Below, in pieces: positions 9,402-28,705 of a stretch of 64,000 nt of DNA (the first letter of the stretch is position 1; every line of letters begins with the position of its first letter). The notes under the pieces were generated by a model. It was not told the DNA's origin. It made no database searches and worked only from the letters and a program-made list of their open reading frames with translations. The translations under genes were made by a program, and so were the position numbers. Source of the stretch: Allacma fusca (lineage: Eukaryota > Arthropoda > Collembola > Symphypleona > Sminthuridae). The DNA lies in NCBI GenBank assembly GCA_947179485.1, contig OX359246.1, forward strand, positions 186,001 to 250,000. The letters run 5' to 3'.

Positions 9402-11726
9402 TCACGCGGTGGAATTGCCCACACACTCGGAACTAGAATTCTGAACCTTGGCACAAACAGGACGCTGAGACAATGGCTTGTATATTTTGGTCTTCGTGCC
9501 CATCACTAGGCAATCTAGGTGACGCGTGGGAATTTTACTCGGGCTTGAACAAGCAGGTATGTACCTATGAGGAACAGACTTGCTCAAGAAATCAGTCTGT
9601 TCTACTGCACCGGATGAACAACATTCCAGGGACTTCAGCATTCCAAGGACCATCTGTGCTCTTTTGATTAGATTAAAAATTTTGATATTTTAATGTATTA
9701 TTAATTAATAATGACTAAACAATATTTAGCTAGCAAAAATAATCGCATAATTCTACAATTAGCAATAACTATGAAAACAGGAATAATTAACTAATAATAA
9801 TAATAAAAGCAGCTACCAGGTAATCAAGTAATACTGAAACTCCAGTTTAGTTCGGGGTTCGTATATACTCTTAATGTTAACTTTTCATACAAAAAGGCTT
9901 CTACATAATTCATGCTTTACATATATTATGTTACTAATAACTTGTTGACCCCAGCGCAGCTCTGCATTCACAAGGTTTTAATACAATAATAAATTACTTT
10001 AAAGCATGCTGAGACCACATGGTTTGCAGATCAGTTATCACGTGGTAAGTGTTTTCCGGACTGGAAATCCATTCCTTGATTTCACTCCCGTGATGAGTGT
10101 CAAAGAGCACAAGAGGAAAGTCCATTGCCATGGAGTACTGAGGCTTCCTGTAATAATAATAATAACAAGAATTAACAATAAATTAGCACGGTATCTACAG
10201 TATAGAATTGAAAAGCAGTGCAGTTCCAACACTTTATGATATTCGGGCGAAAACACAAGAACTATCAGCTTTTTCTGAAACTTGTAGATGGACAATTTGC
10301 CTGTTCCACGACTGCTGATTAAACATAGACTTACTTTGGCATTTTTTCCAGATCCAGTAAATCCCGAACAATCTCAGGCTCCTCCAGGCCCTTCCCCACT
10401 AGAATGAGCACTGCTACAATACATCGAATCTGGTGCCAGAGGAAGGACTGACCACAGATTTCCATTTCATAAATGCAATATTGGTCACACGATTGAACAT
10501 CCTCCGGAGGACTGCATTTACTCATTTTGAAAGATATAATTCTGCGAATGGTAGTTTTTTCCCCAGAAGTATCCACCTTGCAAAAATTCTGGAAGTTGTG
10601 TTCCCCAATTAGATAAGCGCCGGCTCGCCTCATTGCCTATTTCATAATCAACAGCTTTTAGTCATGCTTCATTGGGTTCTTTGAAAATCAATAATATTTA
10701 TTTGTCCCAGTTTTCAAACAACAACATACATTCAAGTCCGCATCCCCTGCAGGAATTAAGTACCTATACATTCGCTCCTTGCAGTCAAACCGGGCAGAAA
10801 ATTCTGGGGATACGGGAGCCCATGCTAATACTCGGATCTCTTTCGGCAAAATCGCATTCAAAATTTTACAGTAATCTATTTCCAGTGCCAAATCCGAGAT
10901 TAGTTTTTCATTTTGAGCACTATCTTCAAGTTGTGAAGTTATGACGCCTAAACCGGCATTACATTTACACCGTAGATCGATAGAAAGGACCTGAGAGGTA
11001 TTCAAAAATTTTTAATTCCAAAATGACATGAATATGAATTAATTTAACAATGTTTATTAAATAATTGATTCTTTATATTATTATACCTGGCAAAAAGCAC
11101 TAACTCCTTTATCAGTCCGCCCGCAACGATGATAATTAGATGTGCTTCTATCCTGAATTAATTTTGATTTGGTTAGAGCTAGGAAGACATGTGCCTCAAT
11201 AGTATTATCCGTGTCCTCTTGTACCGCCAGTCCTTGGTAGTCCCAGCCCAAGTATGCTACTTTTAATGCAACGTGTCTTTTTGGGTGCCTACATTGCAAC
11301 TTAATTATCAAGACTTGCTCAAATTTAACAACTCATCGTCTAATTGACTGTAGCGTGTATTTACACACAGATTTGAACACGTTCAAGCTTATTTTTAATG
11401 CTGCAAATACAGCTCCTTACATTAACTTTGCTTCCCACAGCAACAATCAGGATGTTCGCAATGAGTAGTTACTATCGTCTTGAGCGGGGAAGTAAGTAAT
11501 TATATGCATAATGTAATAATTATTTATTTATATTAATTCTTACCTACTTTGAAAAGTCAAAAGCCCGGTTACGTCGGGCTTTCTTAATTGAGCGAATATC
11601 GTCGGCAGTATCCCGTTTCACAACATTCCGGAGCTGCTTCACATGACAGGACAACTTCCGGATCTTCTCAATCAAGTCCTCTCGGGTCATCTTGTTATAA
11701 TCTTCTCCCTCAATTTCCAAATCCAT
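9402..11726 (-). CDS. PUS3: tRNA pseudouridine synthase 3 (PUS3/Deg1 type), six exons
   Basis: Predicted exons are 11726-11548, 11288-11087, 10990-10730, 10636-10335, 10147-9998 and 9660-9402, giving 450 residues (human 481). All junctions are GT-AG and in phase. The enzyme is a TruA-family synthase that converts uridine to pseudouridine at positions 38/39 of the tRNA anticodon arm. Exon 2 carries the catalytic motif CGRTDKG (about residues 115-121, with D119 as nucleophile) and the family segment RHVALKVAYLGWDYQG. Exons 3-5 give FDCKERMYRYLIP, GEHNFQNFCK, FLWHQIRCIVA and KPQYSMAMDFPLVL, all typical of Pus3. Exon 6 gives IYKPLSQRPVC, which matches the C-terminal part of vertebrate PUS3. Exon 1 is a charged, probably helical leader ending in FDFSK. 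The start is the first ATG of exon 1. Confidence 0.92.
9953..9964. mobile_element. Solo hAT-like terminal repeat in PUS3 intron 5
   Basis: agcgcagctctg is identical to the outer 12 bases of the right end of the 5079-6986 element. No partner end or duplication was found nearby, so this is either a truncated relic or chance. Confidence 0.4.
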
Positions 11727-13900
11727 GTTTGTTCCAACCGCTTGTATTAGTGAACTTGATGAAACAACTTGTTTTGTTTTTTTTTTTGGAAGCTGGTAAG
11801 ACAGCAGATTATGAAGTGATGTGTCGAACAGAATGATTGATGATGGGAGATGGAATTGAAGAATTCACGTTTAAGCAATGCTGCTTATTGTTAATGCTTA
11901 CAATTAATAGCGTTTTGAAGTGTGTAAGTACCTATGTTTTTAACTCTTGCCGCATACGCGTACGTCTTGGAGTGTGGAGTTTGGAGTTCGTAATAATAAC
12001 GATTTTCGCGGTTACACTCAACACACTCAATGGTCAATGATATGATCGAGTACAAGTACTTACTCAAGCACTAATCTATGACAATGTTATCTAATGCATT
12101 AATATGGAAGATGGTGACACCCTCTTTCCGTGTAGCAGTTCTTTATTACTTTTAATTGCAAACAATTGACATAAATTGACATTATTAATTTTGAAAGGAT
12201 GGAGAAGCGTAAGAGCGTGCAGTTTGTACCTAGCACACGCATCTATATGCAAGGCAATGCATTACACATAGGTTTCGTTTCACTTCTCATTTAACTTGGA
12301 AACTACACGCTTCCGAGTAAAAGTTGTTTCTGATTCGTAATCTACATACGCATCAATTTTACTCCCATAGACAAGTTTCGTCAAACACCAACCAGAGATG
12401 ACACAATTAGTTCAACATAGGATTAGCCCTGTATAATACTGACAATGAGGGCAGCCAGAGCACATGGGGTGGGCGCCATGTCTGAGGGCCATTATTTACG
12501 ATGAATAATCAAACTAGGGGGCGCTTGAAGTATAACCTAAGTTCTACCTATTTTACCTAAATCCTAGAATTCTTTTAAGTGTCTATCCTATAATGCCTAT
12601 TTTCGTCTAAAATTAAGCTAGGTCATGAATTATTATTGAAACGAAAATAAATGTTACCTTGCCTACCCTATATATCCTATTTTGGAACCAAAATTTGCTT
12701 GCTTACCCTATTTCCTTGCCAATTTTATGCATATTTATATTCATGCTATAGCATTATCCGTCAAACGTTACGGCTACAGTGGCTGAAAATGTGACGGAAA
12801 TTGAATTTATGTAGGAAGTGCTTATTGTTAGTAGTAAACACTTGCCCAAATCGATTTCAAATAAGTTATAACTTTGCATACGCTTTCCACAGTTGTTGTA
12901 CCGTTTAGGTGATTATAATGTGCAAGGAATGAATTTTACACCCGTGTCCCTTTTCATTAATTTAGCATTTTCTTGGTTCTTGCATCCTAAACCCTAATAA
13001 AGCTGCAATAATATTACAATTTTTCCAGGGTCGAGGGAGAATCAAAGCAAAGTGCTCCTGCATAGGAAATGAATGTTGTCTTAAATAAATTATGTAAATG
13101 AAGGTTCATGATTCACGTATATTGTGGGCGTTCAATTTGATTGTTCCTATTGCTCTACTAAACAAATCAAAGCCTTCACTAAACACTCCTTGGACATATT
13201 CGTACATACTGCAAATACCAGCTGTCATATCAGTCCCAGTCAATCCGTCCTAAAAATAGAGATTTAATGCTATGAATCGCCGCAGTCTTCAGTCCGCCTA
13301 TGATTTCCCCAGTCAGTTTTTCCTCTGACAATGCGTCCAAGACTGGTGAGTATTGAAGGTGAACTCAGCTGTCGTCTCTCCTTACGTCCTATATATGTAT
13401 ATATTAACTTACTGTGCAGGGTTCGAGCCAATATGAAAACATGAGGTTCATATTAAGGTGTAAAATATCAGGTATGTACGCAATGTAGAGTCGTTGTTGT
13501 CGAATGATGTTGGGGTTTAGTTTTTTTCTCACCACGGACTTTAAACTACTAATATAAAATGACAACAACAAAACACGTGGTATTTTAAGTTGAAACTTAG
13601 TTTTAGTCGGAAACTATATTTCATTGCTCTTTTGGCAGTTTAAGCCCAAAGTTATAATCCAAGTGGTGTCTACGATACGAACAAAATTACTATTTCATAA
13701 CTAAAGTGAAAATTGAAGAGCTCAAGAAAGTAGTACATCGTAGCCTAAAACAAGAACTAACGTCTAGTATTTAATTGCCAGAGCAGTTGAGTAAATACAA
13801 CAAAAGCGCTCCTCATTGTTATCAAGAGTTCTTATTGACGACAACGATGGGCCAAAGTCATATCTAGGTGGACAAATTTCTTTGGATAAATAATTAATAA
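11727..13900. other. Intergenic between ATP synthase beta and PUS3
   Basis: No gene is supported on either strand. 12530-12720 has many TACCTATTTT/CCCTAT words. 13220-13340 repeats the cagtcccagtc and cctctgac words seen near 8900-9030. The PUS3 promoter should lie just above 11726, but no TATA box is evident. Confidence 0.45.
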
Positions 13901-13912
13901 TATTTTTTAACA

Positions 13913-13918
13913 TTTATT
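13913..13918 (-). terminator. ATP synthase beta poly(A) signal
   Basis: AATAAA on the minus strand, 111 bases after the stop codon. Confidence 0.6.
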
Positions 13919-14028
13919 AAGTGTTTTCATTATTTAGACTGAACTATGACAATTGAATCATTTCCACAGACTCAACCAATAGATTTTTCATCATGGGACT
14001 ATCTATTTCATATTATCCTTCCAATTAT

Positions 14029-17745
<3,717 letters not shown>

Positions 17746-18990
17746 TTTGAGAGAATAAATTTAACACTTTAACTATGGCGGATCACTCTCCTTCTCCGGA
17801 ATGACTGAGCTATGCGCCCTCCCGTGTTCTCGTCTCGTCCTCTTCATTCCACACACGCACGAATCCACAACTCACTTAAACCAAAGCGCATGCTCCCACC
17901 TAATTTCTCGATCAAACTCAAAGCCCGCAACCTCCCCGTCCCATAGCTCTATGTCATCCCATCTTTTTCCATAGCACAACTTCGCTTCAGCTTTTCCAAA
18001 CGCCCTATAATACACTCTCTCTCTGGACTTGGATTGTAGTCAATGTGAGTGTGAAAATCAATGTCTTTCCAGCCAATATATGTCTGCAATTATTGTAGAT
18101 GCCTTCAAATTCAGGACAACTCCCAGTGTTTACCAATCTTACACTTTCATACTGTAGGCTAACTCATTTTTTTCAAACTAACGTTTACAATTAGTTAAAC
18201 CAAGAAATAGAGCAGAACAACGCAAGGCTGTAGAAGTGGCTCAACGCTCAACCTATTTGTTCCCGCTATTTTGATGGGAATTTTAACTTTTTTTTATTGT
18301 ACCTAAAGAAGTTTTGCGCACTAAATTGACCTGCACAAATTTATCTAAAAATTGAGACGAGCACCTACAAAATTGCGAAAAAAAAATTAGAGAGCTCTTT
18401 TACTTTTACCCGTATTTATGACACCTCATCAGCGCTGTCTTTATGCCCATTCTAAATTCTAATACGTATGCAGCTTCCGAACTACATGTTTTTACTAGTT
18501 GTAAGTTTTGGAGTTCCTTATCCCTCATATTTTCTACGAATCATATAATTTTAGCTAGTATGGGAAAATCCTAACTCAGATTGAAATTAAGGACTAAATT
18601 TTAATTTGCCACTTCCTAGTCGCTAGCTGTACAGATCATTTGAGGGCAACATTTCCTTCTGATGTGAGCCCTCAAAATTCCTCCATGGGACCATATCTTT
18701 TCAAGGGAATGGAAAGACAGTAAATAACTTTTACTTGTATAAATATTAAAGTAAAGTTCTATTGAAGCTTGAAATTAATCTCCAAAACAAATTTTACCGC
18801 ATGCAAAAATTATCCTGAGTAAAATCATGAATCATGAACACAATAAATTTTAATTTATTAAAAGAGTTTGTTTTCGGAAAGATCAGACCCTTAAATACAT
18901 AATTGCGCTCAACGAGGTTCTTTTCTGGTTCAAAAAATCTTCATTTATGGAATTAAAATTAAAATAAATAAATTTGAGCAAATCAACGGA
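17746..18990. other. Upstream region of ATP synthase beta
   Basis: The first 250 bases are relatively C-rich on the plus strand and contain atggcgga at about 17775, a YY1-like core often seen near starts of respiratory genes. This is a weak promoter hint. The remainder is AT-rich without recognisable features. Confidence 0.35.
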
Positions 18991-18997
18991 AATTTCT

Positions 18998-19003
18998 TTT
19001 ATT
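18998..19003 (-). terminator. Possible poly(A) signal of the small gene
   Basis: AATAAA on the minus strand, 95 bases after the stop at 19098. Confidence 0.35.
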
Positions 19004-19097
19004 GTTAGTATCTAACGCAGGAAGTGATGAAAGACTGGTTGGAAATTGGAATAGACGGAGGATATGAAAGGATGCCACACCCTGGTTTCAGACTCAC

Positions 19098-19641
19098 TTA
19101 TAAAAATAATGAGCTCACGTCAGCCATTCGTCCTTTCGCCGGTACTGCGACTCCCCGGGCAATTTCAATCCAAAGTTTCATCTCATGGGCCGCGCTCAAA
19201 TCTTTCCCTTCTCGAATTCCTTCTCTCAATGTTCTCAACATTTGTTCCATGCATAAAGGGGTAAAAAATCTCTGCATTTTCATTTGAGTGATTCAGATAT
19301 CTTGAGAACTTTCTGCTAATTAATTTTGAAAAAGGGGTTTAATTAAAATCTCAGCTATTATGGCAGGCTTTTAGAAGTGGACTTTTCAAATTCAAATTAC
19401 TACCAACCTGACTCAAGGAACAATTTCGTATTGCAAATGTATAACCAAAAATAAGAGATCAAGACGGGACAAGTAGTTTTAATAACAATTGTGGGCACAA
19501 TAAATTAGCAATCGTTGGCTCTTTCACAAACTGGCCTTTTTTATCGGGGTTGGATTTCCTTGTAATCCCTTTTAGAAAAGGGGAACAACTCGTCAACGGA
19601 GAGCGAAAGGAGGAGGAGTTAAATGTCCGAGGGTTAGACAT
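19098..19641 (-). CDS. Putative small two-exon gene, function unknown
   Basis: I do not recognise this protein. Proposed exons are 19641-19532 and 19269-19098, with donor gtttgt and acceptor ending cagag, giving about 93 residues. Exon 1 is Ser/Pro/Lys-rich. Exon 2 is a charged, likely helical segment with MLRTLREGIREGKDL and LWIEIARG, which looks coding rather than random. There is no signal peptide or membrane segment. An AATAAA on the minus strand at 19003-18998 lies 95 bases after the stop, as for the neighbouring real genes. The gene would be divergent from the PRPF40 gene, about 660 bases apart, possibly sharing a promoter region. Another acceptor two bases earlier (19271) or a single-exon form starting at 19283 is possible. 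It may equally be no gene at all. Confidence 0.4.
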
Positions 19642-20302
19642 TATTTCTGTATTTATCAAACCGGCTGACAGTTCATGTCATCAATTTATTTTATGACCCC
19701 TTGTTTGTTTGTGTCACTTCAATTAAAATATTACCTAGAGTTTCACCTGATCTGAATAATAATTATTATGATTGTACCCTGTAGTAAGTAATAATTACTA
19801 ACGAATCTATTTTTGAAATGGTTTGATTTATTACGGTTATTTTTTTTGACACTTGTAGCTTTGGATTGTATATGCTCACATTGACTTACTTAATAATTGA
19901 GAATTGACATGTTTGACATGAGTAAAGCTCTGACGGCGTCCGTGCTTTTATTTTACTTTGCGGTTCTGTTTGTTTTTGTAGCGTAGTGAAGAGTCGGATT
20001 GTGACTTGAATGTGCATGGCGTGTGACCCAAGTCCTCCCCAGACTTATTACTGCTCTCCTTGGACCTGTCCTTCCTCTCATCACACTACGGAGACTATGT
20101 GAGTGAGTTTGCCTCCGCCTCGAAAGGCTTTTGGACCGAAAGCTTCGAAAAAAAGTGTTGTAGCTCAAAATCTTAAGACTCTTGCCTTTTTTCAAGGAAG
20201 AGGCAGAAATTTGTGTGAACGAAGCGCTCCTCTCCCAAGCGCTTATTTGGTCGGGCGTTTTATTTAATGAGGAGGATTTTGAGGATTTCATAACGGACAA
20301 TA
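19642..20302. promoter_or_regulatory. Probable divergent promoter region and PRPF40 5' UTR
   Basis: Lies between the putative minus-strand gene and the start codon of PRPF40. The last 350 bases are less AT-rich than their surroundings, as expected of a 5' UTR. No TATA box is evident. The minus-strand open frame at 19953-20429 overlaps the first coding exon of PRPF40 and looks spurious. Confidence 0.35.
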
Positions 20303-24971
<4,669 letters not shown>

Positions 24972-25205
24972 AGGACTGAGGAGTTACGAAACTGCCATTT
25001 CTGTATCCATCATAAATCAGCATACCTATGTATAGCGATAAGAATGCGAATAATCGTGTCACATATTTTACTAAATAATGTTGCTTACTTTGTATTCCAA
25101 AACCTCTATTGTAAAATAATTCCTGTTGTATTATTCAGTGTCCTTTGGATATTCTTGATTTCCTACCCAATTTACTCCCTGACAGTTTATAATAGTTTCA
25201 GTTCC

Positions 25206-25211
25206 AATAAA
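25206..25211 (+). terminator. PRPF40 poly(A) signal
   Basis: AATAAA 235 bases after the stop codon. Confidence 0.6.
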
Positions 25212-27240
25212 CGTTGTTAGTTATATGTAATTACATTTCATAATATGTATTAGCATTCTATCCAGAGTCAACATACATGCATCGAACATCTTCCGAAATG
25301 TATATATAATTAAGTATGTCACAAAATCGGCTTCATATCTCTTCTCGAGTGTTTATTAGTCCTAAAATTCAGTTCATGTTAACATTTCTCGTGTTGAAGC
25401 ATAAGCTTTACTTTGGGTGTCTTTCCTTGAATATTGTTCGGTTGTTTTCACTGTTCTGCTTCCGCAAGTTCTTATTGTAAGACTAAAACATTTTGTTACA
25501 ATAATTCTTACCATATTTCCTACCATATAATTTTTGTATTTGATATTTACTTCCGTAACACGACCCTTGATCTCCGGTCTGTAGTGACAAGAGATTTTTG
25601 TACGCTATCAAAATCGTTGTCAAGCAAGTCGACTGCACCTTACTGTTTTCGTAAAGCAGGGAAATTGCTTTTATAAAATTCACCACTCGTGGTTTTTGAA
25701 AATGAAGGGCGGACTGAAAGTAGACTTCGGATGCATTAGTCAAGGCTTCACCCGGATCATGCTTGAAGCATAAAAGTATGAAATACCAGACAAATATGTG
25801 AATGTTGTTAGTAGATATTTGTGTAAACTTTTATTCACTCATATCATTTGTGGATCAAAATGACTTGGTTTTCAGAATTCATGAAAGTTTTGATTGTATT
25901 TATTAATTTTGCAATAAATGAAGGCTCGAAATGAAGGAACGGCAAAATCGTTATTTTAAATTGGCCTTTGAAGACTTGAAGGAGATTCATTTCATTTGAA
26001 CAACTCTGGTGCAAAATGTAAGTATGTACATAGTTTCTGCATACAAATGTTTACATTATATACAGTAACCTCAGGACTATTCAAATTAAACACCTCTCCT
26101 GTAGATACCATAAAAGTAATTACACATACATAGATATAGTTAACTGCACATGGGAAAAATCATATTTGTATATCGTCGGTTAAGAAGGGGCAAAATGATG
26201 TATATGCAACCTCCATTAGGAATAAAACTGTTTACATCCAGTTCCGCTAAAGAAAAGGATTTTGATAACAATTTTTCTGCTTGGAAGAAAAATCATATGG
26301 TCCATCATTTGTTGTACTAAAAAGGCACTCCGAAATAGAGGGGACACGAGTGACATTATATCCTACAAGTTTACAATTATATATTGTAAATGTGGGGATC
26401 CGTCAAGGCCACTCCCGTAAATTGTCTGACTGATAGAATAGAACAGCAGACTAAGTTACGACGCCTGGATTTTCGGGACACAAATATTGTCCCGGTAATA
26501 TTTCGGCGGAATCGGAGCACATATTTTTGACCGGATGATTTTGGGACGGGACGGAAACTTCTACGAGACAAAGCAAAAGCCCTAGTTTTGTAACATGTGT
26601 TATTATTTGTAATTATGTATAGTACTTTTAAAGTCATGAATATTGTTTTTCTTGTATATTGAAAGGGAATTTTTGAATTAAAATGACTGGAAACGCTGAT
26701 GAAAAGCTCAAAGGTTGCAAAAATTACAAGAAGTGGAGTCAACGTTTGTGAGTGACCATTCCTGAAGGAATAGAAGGGGACTTGCTTGGAAGGATTATTG
26801 TCAGATGCATTCCTGGAATACATGCTTGGATGACGTCATGGATGACGCCTATGCTTGAGTAGGTCAAACGGAACCGTTCTATGATTGATTTGTATTGAGA
26901 GGAACGTGTGACCCAAGTGTTCCAGCGCCCTTTCCCAAATGACACACATCGAAGCATTTCGTCCCGTTATACCCAAAATTGAGGATGCTTCCTCTGGTCC
27001 GCACAAAAGAAATGAAAGGGAATGGATCCTCTTGGTAGCGGTACACTTATTGTTAGCACTACTGTTAACACAACATGAGCCAGAATGAAAGGGTGCGAGT
27101 AGTGTAAGTCAAGAATCCAGCTCGAGCTAAAATAAGCCCCATAAATACATATGTATCTAATGTATGAATATCTACAGCCCTACATACCAAGTATGCTCCA
27201 AGAATTTGGAGCAACTATAGCAATAAGGCTCCTTCCCGGA
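25212..27240. other. Intergenic between PRPF40 and the secreted protein gene
   Basis: AT-rich with no supported gene. It contains the transposon remnant at 26450-26584. The open frame at 26377-26823 on the minus strand runs through that remnant and is not credible. Confidence 0.5.
26450..26584. repeat. GGGACGG repeat remnant with one hAT-like end
   Basis: Words such as tcgggaca, tgtcccggtaat and gggacgggacgg, then a right end aaaagcccta. In reverse this reads tagggctttt, nearly the same end as the 3648-3837 element. No left partner was found. Confidence 0.5.
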
Positions 27241-27263
27241 TCAGATTGGAAATTTCCAGAAGG

Positions 27264-27270
27264 ATAAAAG
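27264..27270 (+). promoter_or_regulatory. TATA-like box of the secreted protein gene
   Basis: ataaaag about 125 bases before the start codon. A pyrimidine-rich tcacttcactc about 30 bases downstream could be the initiator. Confidence 0.45.
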
Positions 27271-27392
27271 GCCTGTCTTCACAATTTCCACATCACTTCA
27301 CTCATCATCACCTCCGGAGAACAACAGTGTTCTTGGCTCTTGCTTTTAGTTTCTCTACCCAGTCCTATAATATTTCACATCTTCAGCCAAAG

Positions 27393-28620
27393 ATGATTTC
27401 CAGACTTATTATCTGTACCACCCTCCTTGTTGGAGTTGCTTTGGGAAGTAAGCCCGACGTGGCAAGTGACAGATTCTTCGGACTGGGTGGGAAGGGTGGT
27501 GGAGGCGGTGCGGGAGGGTTTAACCTCGGAGGACTTCCCATTGGTACTTATCCCATCTGGAAGTTCCACAAGTACGACGGACTCTCCTTGAAGCCCGTTC
27601 CGATTGGTCTGGACATTGGGACCGGGATCCCATCTCCTCCACCACAGTACATGACCAGCATGCCAATTCCGTATGAGAATGCTCCCCCGCAGGGCGGCTA
27701 CGGAGGAGGACCTCCTCCAGGTGTGTATTTTTCCGATTTTTTCTCAAATAAATCCGACAATTAACCACATGCAAATATAACTCCAAAAATTGTTTTTTAA
27801 AAATATTCTAATAATTATTATCATTCTCACAGCCTACGGAGATAGTACGGGTCTAGCTTCTGGAGAGAGCGGACCTTCGTTCAGCCCATCCAGCGGCGTT
27901 GGTGGTTACTCCTCTTCGGCTCCATCTTACGGGGGTTCCTCCTCAGCTCCATCTTACGGCGGATCCTCCTCTGGAGGCAGTAATTACGGAGCAGGACCCT
28001 CCGGACCAGGAGGTTATGCCGGATACGGAGGTGGGTCCCCTTCTTCAGGTTATGGGAGCGGATCTTCTGGGTCCCATGGAGGTGGTCCATCTGGAGGTGG
28101 CTATGGAGGCAGCAGCAACTACGCCGCCCCTCCAAGCTACGGAGGATCTTCTGGAGGAGGAGGAGGAGGAGGCTATGGACCTACCTCTCAAGGCGGTTAC
28201 GGAGGAGGTTCTTCGGGAGGTTATGGAGGACAGGCCGGAGGTAGCTACTCCGCTCCTTACGGAGGTTCCCCATCTGGTTATGGTGCTCCAGCCCAAAATT
28301 ATGGAAGCTCCCCTTATGGCGGTGCTCCGGCCCCAAGTTATCCCCAGGCGGCTCCTTATGGTGGTAACAGTTATCAGCCTCAAGGACCCCCACCAGTGTA
28401 TGGAACCCCTTATAATGCTGCTCCAGCGGGATATGACCAACCCATGCCCTACCCTGAGCCTGCTCCCCAATATGAACAACCCCCCCAGCCTCAGTATCCC
28501 CCTCCAATGGTTGAAGCACCCCAACCACAGTACGATGCCCCTGCTCCGGCTTATGAAGGCTACAAGAAGCGCCGCTCCGGAACTGTTGAACGAAAAGAAG
28601 AGAAGGAGGAGAAAAATTAA
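27393..28620 (+). CDS. Secreted Gly/Tyr/Pro-rich protein, two exons
   Basis: Predicted exons are 27393-27720 and 27833-28620, giving 371 residues. The junction is GT-AG and in phase. Residues 1-18 form a clear signal peptide (MISRLIICTTLLVGVALG). The mature protein starts with a Gly-rich segment and a short non-repetitive domain (about residues 47-85, including YPIWKFHKYDG). It then becomes Ser/Gly/Tyr-rich (SYGGSS, GGYGG units), then Pro/Gln/Tyr-rich (YGAP, PQYEQPPQPQYP), and ends in a basic and acidic tail with KKRR. Such composition occurs in arthropod cuticle, silk or adhesive proteins, but no chitin-binding R&R consensus or Tweedle block is visible, so the function is open. The ATG was chosen because it starts the signal peptide; an in-frame frame opening at 27246 lies above the TATA-like box. 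Confidence 0.85.
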
Positions 28621-28699
28621 TTTATATTTTCTAATATATAATTTATTGTTGTTACTCATTTATCTATTTATATTTATAATCCCATGGTTTTATTTTTAC

Positions 28700-28705
28700 A
28701 ATAAA
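28700..28705 (+). terminator. Poly(A) signal of the secreted protein gene
   Basis: AATAAA 80 bases after the stop codon. Confidence 0.6.

Noticed and set aside
9994-9996. TAA as the true PUS3 stop
   Set aside because: An in-phase donor lies directly before it, and the next exon restores family-like C-terminal sequence.
26377-26823. 148-codon minus-strand frame
   Set aside because: It runs through a GGGACGG transposon remnant and shows no protein motif.
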